Shown here piece by piece: positions 9,087-17,390 of a stretch of DNA of 64,000 nucleotides (positions are counted from its first letter, which is position 1; the number at the start of each line of letters is the position of its first letter). Location of the stretch: positions 4,999,001 through 5,063,000 of the forward strand of contig NZ_CP016353.1 in the NCBI RefSeq assembly GCF_002240355.1. The letters are read 5' to 3'. The DNA is from Prauserella marina (GTDB taxonomy: Bacteria; Actinomycetota; Actinomycetes; Mycobacteriales; Pseudonocardiaceae). The translations under genes were made by a program, and so were the position numbers. The notes beneath the pieces are model-generated. The model was not told where the DNA came from, did not search any database, and worked only from the letters and a program-made list of their open reading frames with translations.

Positions 9087-10208
9087 TCAAGGACGCGGCC
9101 GCTCGCCAGCCAACTCCCGGTACACCTCTGCTTGTCTCCGAAACTCCTCGGCTCGCCGCAGATCGTCCCAGTCGACAGTGCCGTCGAGCCGGTCGGCGAG
9201 GTAGTCCGCGTCATCGGCAAGCCGCACCAGTTCGAGCTCCGACTTTCCGGCAGCCGCGGCACGCGCCTTCTCCTCCACCATCGCCAATCCCGCCAACCGG
9301 GCATCGCCCGGCGGGACCGGAGCGGCGTGAAGTCGTGCGTCCCTGTCGAAGGTCTCTCGGACCTGCGCGGCGGCCCTGCCCAAAATCGCCGCGAGTGCCG
9401 ATGCGGAACCGACATCCGCGGGTCCGGCGATCGCGTCGAAATCGTCCCACAACGCGACCGTGGCGAACGGGCCGACCGAGTCGGCCGGATGCACCCAGTG
9501 ACCGTCGACCACGCTGGCGAACCCGTCGTCGGCATCGAGTTCGGATACGCGCGCCAGCGGGTCTCCCGAACTGTCCACAATGGTCGCCGCCAGCTCGTCG
9601 GCCCTTCTACGGGCCGAACTCTCCAGCGGCCCGGCCAGAAAATGGACCCGCTGCCTGCTTTGCCAGCAGCCGAGCCGGGCCCCGGTGGAGGCGGGGCCGC
9701 GCGCGACGAGTGCGGGCTCGTCCCGCTCGCCGCGTGGTGCGAGCAGACGCGCGCGGCCCGTGGTCAATGCGGCGACGTAGCTGGTGACGTGCGCCCGTTC
9801 GAAGTCACCGTATGGCGTGCTGTCCGCGCGGTGTTCGTCGACGCCGATCGGATAGTCACGTTTCAGCCGAAGCCACTCCTCAGGACTCACCTCGTCGTGA
9901 CACCGAACAGGTTGTTCAACGGCGTACAAACCCGGCGTATCCCCAATACGGTGATACGGCCGACGCAGATAGCCCGTCAACCGGCATCGTGCCTCATCAG
10001 CATCGCACGCCGCCGTTCGGATCTCCAAGTGCGCGACCCACAACCGGACGGCCCTGCCACGTCTGCGCCTCTCCCATTCTTCGATCTCCGCCCATTCTTT
10101 CCGCACCCGATGGGCTTCGGCGCTCAGATCGTCGCGTGCGTAGCACTCGGCCCGCCTGCGCGCCTCGGCGACCGCCAGCGAGACCCAGGCCAGATCCCCG
10201 TGACTCAT
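9087..10208 (-). CDS. Hypothetical protein (373 aa)
   Basis: Not recognised. The N-terminal 80 residues are rich in Arg and Glu (for example RVRKEWAEIEEWERRRRG) and look helical, possibly coiled coil. The middle contains SSGDPLARVSELDADDGFAS and DGHWVHPADSVGPFATVALW, and the C-terminus is again charged and helical. No signal peptide, membrane segment or catalytic motif is evident. The ATG at 10208 overlaps the upstream gene's stop as ATGA, showing translational coupling and fixing the start. It is the last gene of a three-gene minus-strand unit of unknowns, divergent from a pair of HTH-DUF5753 regulators. The coding pattern is typical of the host. Confidence 0.75.
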   Translation of the reverse strand: MSHGDLAWVSLAVAEARRRAECYARDDLSAEAHRVRKEWAEIEEWERRRRGRAVRLWVAHLEIRTAACDADEARCRLTGYLRRPYHRIGDTPGLYAVEQPVRCHDEVSPEEWLRLKRDYPIGVDEHRADSTPYGDFERAHVTSYVAALTTGRARLLAPRGERDEPALVARGPASTGARLGCWQSRQRVHFLAGPLESSARRRADELAATIVDSSGDPLARVSELDADDGFASVVDGHWVHPADSVGPFATVALWDDFDAIAGPADVGSASALAAILGRAAAQVRETFDRDARLHAAPVPPGDARLAGLAMVEEKARAAAAGKSELELVRLADDADYLADRLDGTVDWDDLRRAEEFRRQAEVYRELAGERPRP

Positions 10209-10627
10209 GGGAACCACTCGCCGTCGAGTCCGCGCAAGGCGCCTGACGCCAGTGCGAGCAACTCAGCTGTCAACTCCAGCACCGTCAGGCACTCGCAACA
10301 AAAACTGTTGCCGTGCCCATCGGCGAGCCAGAGCGTTTCCGGAGGCAACCGGTACCGCGGAATCGCACATTCCGCGCACACTCCGTCGCCGCCGACCACA
10401 CGCAGGACTCCCGAGGGAGGCTCGGGTTCTCCCCGCCTGCCGCCCTCGGCCGCCTCGGGGCGCGTCCCGTCCGCGCCAACGCCACGCGCGATCGTGTCGC
10501 GAGGCACGACGCCTCGGCCCGCGTCCCGCCAGTTCACGGCGGCACCTGGCCGCCCGCCCGGCCCTTCGATGTCACCACCGGAATCGCACGGCTGTTCGTC
10601 GCCCGGCATCGGTTCACGACGATCCAC
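10205..10627 (-). CDS. Hypothetical cysteine-containing protein (140 aa)
   Basis: Not recognised. The first 75 residues are Gly/Pro/Arg rich and probably disordered. The second half contains CAECAIPRY, followed about 20 residues later by NSFCCECLTVLELTAELLAL. This spacing suggests a small zinc-binding fold (inference). The start is either the GTG at 10627, overlapping the preceding small gene by 14 bases, or the ATG at 10609 five bases after that gene's stop. It is coupled to the downstream 373-residue gene by an ATGA overlap. Confidence 0.65.
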   Translation of the reverse strand: MDRREPMPGDEQPCDSGGDIEGPGGRPGAAVNWRDAGRGVVPRDTIARGVGADGTRPEAAEGGRRGEPEPPSGVLRVVGGDGVCAECAIPRYRLPPETLWLADGHGNSFCCECLTVLELTAELLALASGALRGLDGEWFP

Positions 10628-10859
10628 GGCGAGCCACCCTCTTCGTGCACCATTCCGGCGCGGTCTCGACCGCTACCAGCCACTGCCTGTGACGCCATCG
10701 CCACCAGCGCCGTAACCGCCTGCGTTCCCGCTTGACGTCGACGAGACGGACGCGGTGAACCCCGGCGGCGTCGGCGGACCGCGCCTCCTCGGGATTGCCG
10801 GCTCTCCGGTATTTCGTTGCACGCACCGGCCGCACCGGGACGTGTTCCTGCCACCCCAT
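10614..10859 (-). CDS. Small basic tryptophan-rich hypothetical protein (81 aa)
   Basis: Not recognised. The protein is strongly basic with an unusual run RRWWRWRHRQWLVAVETAPEW. The ATG at 10859 follows GGGGAG with six bases between, a good ribosome site, and the 3' end overlaps the next gene. Both facts support a real gene at the head of the three-gene unit. Its start lies about 125 bases from the TGTAGCGCGCTACA operator, so the divergent regulator may control it (inference). Confidence 0.55.
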   Translation of the reverse strand: MGWQEHVPVRPVRATKYRRAGNPEEARSADAAGVHRVRLVDVKRERRRLRRWWRWRHRQWLVAVETAPEWCTKRVARRGSS

Positions 10860-10985
10860 ATTTGGCTCCCCAGAGCTCGTACATGTGCTGAACCGGCGAC
10901 GCGACCGTGCACCAGGGGGTTTTCACGGCCGGCGTCGCCGGGGGCTAACGTGACAGGCGTCGAACTGTACGTAGCCACGATCAAA

Positions 10986-11015
10986 TGTAGCGCGCTACAC
11001 AGGTAGTACGCTACA
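10986..11015. promoter_or_regulatory. Two tandem operator-like palindromes upstream of the XRE gene
   Basis: The perfect palindrome TGTAGCGCGCTACA (10986-10999) is followed by a degenerate copy GGTAGTACGCTACA (11002-11015) that matches 11 of 14 bases. Their starts are 16 bases apart. An identical perfect copy lies at 13121-13134, past the second regulator gene. These are likely binding sites for one of the HTH-DUF5753 proteins encoded between them. Confidence 0.65.
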
Positions 11016-11077
11016 TCTTGGCGTGGCCTATTCGGGTGACACTGCTACGCGTCGCCCGGAAGCCGAGAGGTGGCGCC

Positions 11078-11965
11078 TTGGTCGAGGCCGGGAAAACGGC
11101 GGTCCGAAGGGCTATCGGACGCGAGCTCAAGCGAATGCGCAACGAGAAGGGCCTCAACCTGAAGGCTGCCACCGTAAGCACGAAGAAGACCCGGGACAAG
11201 GCACTGATGCAGGTCGAACGCGGGCGCAACCTGCCGCAACTCGCCGACATCGACGTGCTGCTCTCCACCTACGACCACAGCGAGCAGATCCCGCACTTCC
11301 GCGACGTCATCGGAGCGGCGAGCGGCAGGAAGGGCCTTCGCGATTGGTGGGAAGGCCGGTTGCCGCCGGGTTTCGTCCCCGAGTCCGCGAAGTTGCTCTA
11401 CAGCGGCGAAGCCTCGGCCATCGAGCTGTCGATCTACCAAACCCAGTTCGTTCCCGACTTCCTCCGTACCCCGGCCTACGCCGAGGTCATGGCACACGCG
11501 GACCATCCAGGTGCCGACGACGCGGAGATCCGGCTCTGGGTCGAGCTCTCCCAAGGCAGGCAGGAAGTACTCAACCGCGACGATCCACCGCGCGTGCGCT
11601 GCGTCGTCGACGAGGCGGTACTGCACAGGCAGGTCGGCGGACCCGACGTGCTCCGCGAGCAGATCGACTACCTTGTCGAGCTGGGTCACCGCCCGAACAT
11701 CGATATCCGGGTACTCCCCTTCGCCGGCGGCGCGAGCGCCGACACCGGGAGCTTCACGAGACTCGTGCTCATTCCCGAGCTCCCGAACTATCCCGGCCTG
11801 GCCCACGTCAAAGCCACCACACACGACATCTACCTCGAAGAACCGGAAGAAATCGCACCGTTCGACGAAGTGTTCGAGCTGCTGTCGGCGCAAGCGCTGC
11901 GGCCGGAGGAATCGAGGGATCTGCTGACGACGACCTCGGACCGAATCGGCGCCCGGCCGCACTGA
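11078..11965 (+). CDS. HTH-XRE regulator with DUF5753 domain
   Basis: An actinomycete regulator of 295 residues. An N-terminal helix-turn-helix (about residues 5-65) includes RRAIGRELKRMRNEKGLNLK. A DUF5753 domain follows, with SGEASAIELSIYQTQFVPDF, RQEVLNRDDPPRVRCVVDEA and RPNIDIRVLPFAGGA. The TTG at 11078 is preferred because AGAGGTGG lies just upstream. A TTG at 11018 in the same frame would start only two bases after the operator repeat. Such proteins often come with a small DUF397 gene; none is clear here. The operator palindromes just upstream suggest autoregulation. Confidence 0.85.
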   Translation: MVEAGKTAVRRAIGRELKRMRNEKGLNLKAATVSTKKTRDKALMQVERGRNLPQLADIDVLLSTYDHSEQIPHFRDVIGAASGRKGLRDWWEGRLPPGFVPESAKLLYSGEASAIELSIYQTQFVPDFLRTPAYAEVMAHADHPGADDAEIRLWVELSQGRQEVLNRDDPPRVRCVVDEAVLHRQVGGPDVLREQIDYLVELGHRPNIDIRVLPFAGGASADTGSFTRLVLIPELPNYPGLAHVKATTHDIYLEEPEEIAPFDEVFELLSAQALRPEESRDLLTTTSDRIGARPH

Positions 11966-12079
11966 GCAGCCTGCTCCATTCGCGCGTTCCTCCTCGCCAC
12001 GCTGCCTCTTCAGGATCATCGCGGCTAAAGTGACCGGCGAACGGTCCCAGCTCACAGCCACAAGAAAGAAGGCATCGTC

Positions 12080-12970
12080 GTGGTCGCGCCGACGCCCGCC
12101 GTGACAGCCGATTGGTTCGCCGGCCGCATGAGTACGTTGCGCAAGGCGAGCGGCGTCACTCCTGATCAACTCGCAGGGGCCCTCGACCGGAGCGCGTCGG
12201 GGGTCCGGCAGTTCGAGTCCTCGACCCGGCTCGCGAACAAGCGCTATATCAGGGTCGCCCTCGAACAACTCGGTCAACACCACCTGATCGAGCCTTACAC
12301 CCGGGTCGTCGAATCGGCCAAGGCGAAACCGTTGTGGTGGAAGGACATCATCCCCAAGGTCAAGAAGTCGCAGCGGCCTTCGGAGTTGCACGCGCTCGAA
12401 TTGCTGGTGAACTACGAGGCTTCGGCGACGGCACTGCACGTCTACGCTCCCCACTGCGTTCCCGATCTGTTGCAGACCACCGCCTATACCGACGCGCTGT
12501 GCGCGCTGAGCGAGCCACTGCTCGCGTCACTGCATCACGATTTGCAGCAGGGAAGACAGGCGATACTGCGCCAGGACGATTCACCCCGGCTGCACGTTTT
12601 ACTGGGCCAATCGGTGCTGCACAGGACAATTGGTTCCCCGAAGGTGATGCGCGAGCAACTTGCCGCCATGACCGAATGGGAGTCCCTTCCTCACGTCACG
12701 ATCAGGGTGCTTCCGACCGCCGCCGACGCGGGCGCCTCCGTCGAGAGCAATTTCTCGCTCATGGACATGGCCCCCGATCTCGACGACGATCCCGGCGCGG
12801 TCTTCGTCAAAACCCCTGCCGATTGGATTCACTTTCGCGATGCGGCCAAGATTGCCGGCTTCCGTTCCCGGTGGGAACTGCTGGAGACCCGAGCGCTCGA
12901 CGCGGAGACCTCGGCGAGCCTGATCGGCGAGGCCGCCCTCGCATTGTCCGAGCACCAAGCAAACCACTGA
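12080..12970 (+). CDS. Second HTH-XRE regulator with DUF5753 domain
   Basis: A 296-residue paralogue of the gene 114 bases upstream. The N-terminal helix-turn-helix reads MSTLRKASGVTPDQLAGALD then SASGVRQFESSTRLANKRYI. The DUF5753 region shows NYEASATALHVYAPHCVPDL and RQAILRQDDSPRLHVLLGQS. The GTG start has a GAAAGAAGG ribosome site. The helix-turn-helix of this copy is less typical than that of its neighbour. A 13-bp stem terminator follows the gene. Confidence 0.85.
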   Translation: MVAPTPAVTADWFAGRMSTLRKASGVTPDQLAGALDRSASGVRQFESSTRLANKRYIRVALEQLGQHHLIEPYTRVVESAKAKPLWWKDIIPKVKKSQRPSELHALELLVNYEASATALHVYAPHCVPDLLQTTAYTDALCALSEPLLASLHHDLQQGRQAILRQDDSPRLHVLLGQSVLHRTIGSPKVMREQLAAMTEWESLPHVTIRVLPTAADAGASVESNFSLMDMAPDLDDDPGAVFVKTPADWIHFRDAAKIAGFRSRWELLETRALDAETSASLIGEAALALSEHQANH

Positions 12971-13005
12971 ACACCTCACCCCGCGACGATCGCACCCCTT
13001 GTCAG

Positions 13006-13057
13006 GTTGGTGGCGCGGCCACATCCATTCGCATGGGCCCCTGACCGCGCCACCAAC
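13006..13057 (+). terminator. Hairpin terminator after the second regulator
   Basis: GTTGGTGGCGCGG (13006-13018) pairs exactly with CCGCGCCACCAAC (13045-13057) across a 26-base loop, 36 bases after the stop codon. Confidence 0.65.
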
Positions 13058-13120
13058 GGCTACCTGTTGCGGATGAACGGTCCTTGAACAGCAGCCGCGC
13101 CGAGCCTAACACGGGAGTCA

Positions 13121-13134
13121 TGTAGCGCGCTACA
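13121..13134. promoter_or_regulatory. Perfect copy of the TGTAGCGCGCTACA palindrome
   Basis: Identical to the operator at 10986-10999. It lies 150 bases past the second regulator and before the 3' end of the minus-strand GNAT gene, so no obvious promoter is served. The only candidate is a 23-codon plus-strand frame starting at 13192, which is too short to call. Confidence 0.6.
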
Positions 13135-13228
13135 CCGCGGCCTGACGCACTTATCGGACATAGCACCGACTGTTCGATCCATTGTGGAACATGAAAGACG
13201 CAGGCGTGGCGCCGAGTCCGGCTTGGCG

Positions 13229-13897
13229 TCACAAGTCTTCGTGCCCGGCAGGCCACCAGTGATTGAGCAGGCTCATCCTCGCTTCGAGCAACGCGGGATT
13301 CCGCAAATCCAGCACGTGCACCTCACGCCACGGGTAGAAACCGATCCGTTCGAGCATCCCCGCCATGCGAACGCTGGCCAGTTCCGCCGAGATCCGATCG
13401 GGTGACTGCCCCCTGAAATCCACGGGCGAGACCCTCGCCGCCGCGAGCCGCGCGGTCGGCGCGAGCGTGCGCAACGCGCCCGCGACGAGCGGACCGGCCA
13501 GCCCGTGCCCCCTCCAGTGCGTCGCGACCGTGACGTCGCGAAGTATCACCATCCGGGGCGGCCCCTTGCTGATCTGCTCGTCGAGCTCGGGATGCAGGTT
13601 GCCGTCCGTCGATTCCAGGACCGTTTCCGCGATGAACTCAAGGGCCCATTCGCCGAGAGCGATCGAATCGAGCAGATTCCGGTCCCGTTGCAGATCCGCG
13701 ATAACCAGGGAAATGTCGGCGACATGCCGCAACGGGGCCGGACACAAATCCAGATCCCAGACATCGGCGGAGACCTCCCATTGTTCGGGGAGGTGATCCT
13801 CGTCGTCGATGTGCCACCACAACCGTTCGTGCTTGATCGACAACCTGATGGAAAGCGGGTTCGCCGGCAGGTCGGGTGCATCAGGCGCCATTGTCAT
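13229..13897 (-). CDS. GNAT-fold acyltransferase-like protein
   Basis: A 222-residue protein. Its first 110 residues are not recognised. The stretch ILRDVTVATHWRGHGLAGPL is a good GNAT motif A, with the R-G-H-G acetyl-CoA pyrophosphate loop, and the remainder fits a GNAT C-terminal half (RMAGMLERIGFYPWREVHVL). The acceptor is unknown. The frame ends convergently against the regulator pair. A hairpin upstream at 13938-13969 separates it from the radical-SAM operon. The start could also be the ATG two codons downstream. Confidence 0.7.
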   Translation of the reverse strand: MTMAPDAPDLPANPLSIRLSIKHERLWWHIDDEDHLPEQWEVSADVWDLDLCPAPLRHVADISLVIADLQRDRNLLDSIALGEWALEFIAETVLESTDGNLHPELDEQISKGPPRMVILRDVTVATHWRGHGLAGPLVAGALRTLAPTARLAAARVSPVDFRGQSPDRISAELASVRMAGMLERIGFYPWREVHVLDLRNPALLEARMSLLNHWWPAGHEDL

Positions 13898-13937
13898 GCG
13901 GCCACCTCACTTGCGTTGTCGGCGCCGCGACCTACCG

Positions 13938-13969
13938 CGGTGTTCCCTTCCCGGGCGAAGGGAACACCG
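13938..13969 (-). terminator. Hairpin downstream of the radical-SAM operon
   Basis: CGGTGTTCCCTT pairs perfectly with AAGGGAACACCG around an 8-base loop. It lies 165 bases past the stop of the TsrM-like gene and 40 bases upstream of the GNAT gene. It could be the operon terminator or an element in the GNAT leader. Confidence 0.5.
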
Positions 13970-14133
13970 GCTCTCGGCAGGCCACGTCGTCTTCGTCCTC
14001 AGGCTCCGCCTTCGGACGTTGTTCCGTCAATCATTACGACGGACGCAAGCCAAGACCGTGACGTTCGAGTAACAAGATTTCGTGCCGCTCTTTCAACAGG
14101 AACCCAGAGTGAATATGTTTCACAAATCGAGCC

Positions 14134-15843
14134 TCATTCACCCGGACGCCGACCCGCCAATTCTACTTTCCGTATTCCCCTCATTACCTCTTCCCGCCTT
14201 GGCCAGTGCGACCAGAAAGCCCCCGTATATCCCAGTCGCACCGCTTGCACCAAAAACGGATTGTCGGCGAAATTGTCGTCATCGGGGGTCAGGCCCTCGA
14301 CGGTGGGCAGCATGACGCGGTGCCGGTCCCGCTCGGGAACGAGATCCCACAGCAGCCGGATCGTGTTCAGCCAGCGGCCGTTGGGCGAGGACAACGTCGA
14401 TTCGGGTTCCGGCAGCTCCGGCGAAAGGTAGTAGACCGGCCGGAAGCGGCCCGTCTCGTCGAACACGAACTGGCGCTCGTATTCGACCGTACTCACCGAC
14501 CCCTGGGGCCGCAGGACGATCGGGGTTCGCGCCGTGTCCGACTGCAATCCAGGCACCGTTCGCGTGCCCGCGCAGCGCTCCGCGAGCCGGATCCCGAGTG
14601 GTGAATGGGGAAACGCCCTGATGCCCAGGCTGTAGCCCACGACGGTGACCCCCAGCGCGAGTGTCCGCCTGACCGCCTCACGAAGCGTCTCCTCCGTCTC
14701 GCCAGGCATCCCGAGCAGCACCTCGACCATGACGGGTAGCCCGTACGAGGCGGCCATGCCGCAGACGGCTTCGGCGTCGGCGAACCGGTAGTACCGCGAG
14801 CCCCGCGCGGTGACCTTCCAATCGTCGAGCATTTCCTCGCGCACATGGTCTGGAGCGAGATTGATGCCCGCGCAGCCCGCCGCGGCGAGCAGGGCCATCA
14901 GTTCCTCGTCGAAAGGCGTCGGCTGGGCATACACCCACAGCCGGAGTTCGTGCAGCGGGGAGTGCCGGTCCCTTTCCTTGCGCCGGACGATCTCCGAAAG
15001 CACCGCCTTGCTGTGGGCGACGAGCAGGTTGAACTCGCTGTCGGTCGTGTGCAGGTCCCTGACCCCCTGCGCGACAAGGGACTCGATCTCGTCGACGACG
15101 GCGTCGACGGCCCTTCTCGTGAACGACGTACCTTTGGCATCGGGCTCGACGCAGTGGGCGCACGCGAAGGTGCACCCGTTCTTCGTCAGGATGTTGCCGA
15201 GCCCCCCTTCCCGGTAGTAGCGCAGATTGTCGACCTTCATCGGAACCCCCGACCTGCGGGTGTATCCGGTGGTCACGTTGATGGGGACGACGCCGATGTC
15301 CACCTTGGCTCGCTGTCCGCGCCGGCTTTCGAGGGGACGGCCACCGGTGATCCGCTCGACCCGGCCGTCGCCGTGATTGACGATCAGTCCCGGTATCTCG
15401 TCGGGTCTGCCGCCGTCGAGCAGGGTGTTCGCGAGCCGCACGACGAGGTGCTCTCCAGGGCCTTTGACCCCGAACGGGATGTCGAAATAGTCGACGAGCG
15501 CGAACGGCATCGAGGAGAACCCGACCCCGCCCGCGATGATCGGCGCCGCCGTCCCTTCCTTCACCGCCTCGATGATCTCCTTGTGGTCGCCGAGGAAAAC
15601 CCGTTGTTGCTGGGCGTAGATGGTGTCCGTATTGCGCACGGTCACGCCGACGAGCAAGGGCGAACGCCGGGCGAAATAGCGGGCGAGCACCGATCGCCAG
15701 TCGTGCCGCTCGAAGGTCAGGTCGACGACGTCGACGTCGAAGTCGTCCGCTTCCAGCGACGTGGTGAGGATGTCCAGTGCATACGGTGTGACGGGGGGAT
15801 GCACCAGATTGGGATTGATCAGTGTGACCAGCGCTTTACCCAT
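14134..15843 (-). CDS. Cobalamin-binding radical-SAM enzyme, TsrM-like (tryptophan 2-C-methyltransferase family)
   Basis: A 569-residue protein with an N-terminal B12-binding domain (INPNLVHPPVTPYALDILTT, then VTVRNTDTIYAQQQRVFLGD). The radical-SAM core has the cluster motif CTFACAHC (C-x3-C-x2-C, about residue 235), then DLHTTDSEFNLLVAHSKAVL and EVLLGMPGETEETL. These blocks and the order of domains match, from memory, TsrM of thiostrepton biosynthesis, which puts a methyl on C2 of tryptophan using methylcobalamin. The length is near that of TsrM. No thiopeptide genes are nearby. It stands last in a minus-strand group with an XRE gene (61 bases upstream) and an AraC gene. Indole-ring methylation is inferred from family similarity; the exact substrate is open. 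Confidence 0.85.
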   Translation of the reverse strand: MGKALVTLINPNLVHPPVTPYALDILTTSLEADDFDVDVVDLTFERHDWRSVLARYFARRSPLLVGVTVRNTDTIYAQQQRVFLGDHKEIIEAVKEGTAAPIIAGGVGFSSMPFALVDYFDIPFGVKGPGEHLVVRLANTLLDGGRPDEIPGLIVNHGDGRVERITGGRPLESRRGQRAKVDIGVVPINVTTGYTRRSGVPMKVDNLRYYREGGLGNILTKNGCTFACAHCVEPDAKGTSFTRRAVDAVVDEIESLVAQGVRDLHTTDSEFNLLVAHSKAVLSEIVRRKERDRHSPLHELRLWVYAQPTPFDEELMALLAAAGCAGINLAPDHVREEMLDDWKVTARGSRYYRFADAEAVCGMAASYGLPVMVEVLLGMPGETEETLREAVRRTLALGVTVVGYSLGIRAFPHSPLGIRLAERCAGTRTVPGLQSDTARTPIVLRPQGSVSTVEYERQFVFDETGRFRPVYYLSPELPEPESTLSSPNGRWLNTIRLLWDLVPERDRHRVMLPTVEGLTPDDDNFADNPFLVQAVRLGYTGAFWSHWPRREEVMRGIRKVELAGRRPGE

Positions 15844-15904
15844 CGATTCCTCCCGTGGCGTACCAGCGCGCGATTACGGCGTTGGTCAGCCGGGGAGGAA
15901 CGGG

Positions 15905-16207
15905 TCACCAGCGCAACCTGCGCCCGTAACGCACCGCGGCGGCCAGTTCCTCCGACGGAACGTCGAGGGCCACACTGAGCCAGCGGCGCCAGTAGGGCCC
16001 AGGGGTCCGTTTCCCGCGTTCCCAGCGCGCGACCTCGTCCCGGCTCACGCTCTGGTTGTGCGAAAGATCGACAAGTACGTCGGCGAGTTGGTACTGGGTG
16101 AGTCCTCGGCTTATCCGGCGGCGCCTGACCAGGTCCCAGATCGGCTCGTCACCGCCGAATCCCGGAGCGGACAGCCCGCGCCTCCCGGCTGACACGCCAT
16201 CGACCAT
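15905..16207 (-). CDS. Small XRE-type helix-turn-helix regulator
   Basis: About 100 residues, nearly all one helix-turn-helix: PIWDLVRRRRISRGLTQYQL, SRDEVARWERGKRTPG and RRWLSVALDVPSEELAAAV. The same layout (VARWERG...WLSVVLGLS) occurs at the N-terminus of the fused regulator at 52.3 kb, so the two belong to one subfamily. The ATG at 16207 is chosen. An alternative ATG at 16291 overlaps the AraC stop as ATGA and would add 28 residues. It lies between the AraC gene and the TsrM-like gene and probably controls the latter (inference). Confidence 0.75.
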   Translation of the reverse strand: MVDGVSAGRRGLSAPGFGGDEPIWDLVRRRRISRGLTQYQLADVLVDLSHNQSVSRDEVARWERGKRTPGPYWRRWLSVALDVPSEELAAAVRYGRRLRW

Positions 16208-16287
16208 AGGACGTCGCCGCCTCCGCAACGATCCGTCCTGCGCCCTGTTCTGTCCTTTTTGCGCATCGTCATAGATATACATAGTCA

Positions 16288-17262
16288 TCATCTGTGTAGG
16301 GTCTGCGACGGGGTCTCGTTGAACTTGCGTCGATATGAAGTGGCGAACCGGCCGAGGTGCATGAATCCCCAATGGCCGGCGACCTCGCCGACCGTGACCG
16401 TGTCGGATTGCGCCGCCCTGAGTTCGTCGTGCGCCCGCTGCAGACGCACGGCGCGCAAGAAGGCGCTCGGTGTCGTGTCGAGGTGCTTGCGGAATCCCTT
16501 CTGGAGTGCCCGCACGCTGACTCCGACTTCCTTCGCGAGGCTGCCCATGGTGTGGGCCAGCTCGGGGTGGTTTTCGATGACGTCCACCGCACGGCTGATG
16601 GCCCTCGACGGAGCGGGGAGAGCCTTGCCTTGCAGCATTCCCGTGTAGTTGCTCGCCTGCGCGAGCAGCAGGCCGCCCATCAGGTTCTGCTCCATCTGGT
16701 GCACGGACAGCGGGTGAGTCAGCAGGCTGTCCGGCCGATTGATCTCGGCCACGCAGAACATCAGGTAGTCGTACCAGGTACGGGCATATCCCGAAGCCAG
16801 GTTCATGCCGAGCTCGAACTCGATGGGTTTCGGCAGCGAGCGGTCGAGCAGGTCGGACAGCGTCGCCTCCAGCGCGGTGCGCTCCATGCGCAGGATGACG
16901 AGTTCCAGTTCCGCCGACAACCGCATGCCGAGCGGCTTGGTGGGGCCCGCGACGACGGCGGTTCCGGGTGATCCGGTGACGAACTGGTTGCCATACTGGA
17001 AAAGCCCGTTGCCGGTCAGCGGCGCCTGTACGACGTAGAAGGACTCAAGCTCGCCAGGATCGACCCGGACCGCTTCGCCGTACCCGATGTAGCTGAGGCC
17101 GACGTTGTCGAGTCGCTTCGAGTTCATCCTCGCGTCGAGTGTTCCTTCGTTGCCGGTGAGCTCCATGCGGTGGGCACAGAAGACACCGGCGACCGCCTCA
17201 CGGGTCACGTCGAGATCGCTGGAACGAAAGAGCTCGAACCGGTTGAGTGGTTTGTGAATCAT
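16288..17262 (-). CDS. AraC-family transcriptional regulator
   Basis: A 324-residue regulator. The N-terminal half is an AraC-binding-like cupin sensor (about residues 30-200; GLSYIGYGEAVRVDPGELES). The C-terminal half holds two helix-turn-helices: MGSLAKEVGVSVRALQKGFR, then TVGEVAGHWGFMHLGRFATS YRRKF. The layout resembles regulators of aromatic catabolism such as those for anthranilate or benzoate. An aromatic or indole effector would suit the neighbouring tryptophan-related genes, but this is inference. An inverted repeat at 17374-17390, about 110 bases upstream, is a candidate site. Confidence 0.87.
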   Translation of the reverse strand: MIHKPLNRFELFRSSDLDVTREAVAGVFCAHRMELTGNEGTLDARMNSKRLDNVGLSYIGYGEAVRVDPGELESFYVVQAPLTGNGLFQYGNQFVTGSPGTAVVAGPTKPLGMRLSAELELVILRMERTALEATLSDLLDRSLPKPIEFELGMNLASGYARTWYDYLMFCVAEINRPDSLLTHPLSVHQMEQNLMGGLLLAQASNYTGMLQGKALPAPSRAISRAVDVIENHPELAHTMGSLAKEVGVSVRALQKGFRKHLDTTPSAFLRAVRLQRAHDELRAAQSDTVTVGEVAGHWGFMHLGRFATSYRRKFNETPSQTLHR

Positions 17263-17373
17263 CAGTTCGCCGGGGAACGATCACGAAAAGCCGGCTCAGA
17301 CCTCCCCGCTCCACCTCCTCCCTCTCTAGCCTGTGCCGCGTCGCCGTCCGACGCATACCTCCAAACGGGTGCG

Positions 17374-17390
17374 ATTTGCTAACCGCAAAT
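17374..17390. promoter_or_regulatory. Inverted repeat upstream of the AraC gene
   Basis: ATTTGC and GCAAAT flank TAACC in an A/T-rich patch about 110 bases upstream of the AraC start. A possible autoregulatory site. Confidence 0.3.

Noticed and set aside
13192-13263. 23-codon plus-strand frame resembling the start of a DUF397 protein
   Set aside because: Too short, overlaps the 3' end of the GNAT gene, and the similarity is only a few residues.
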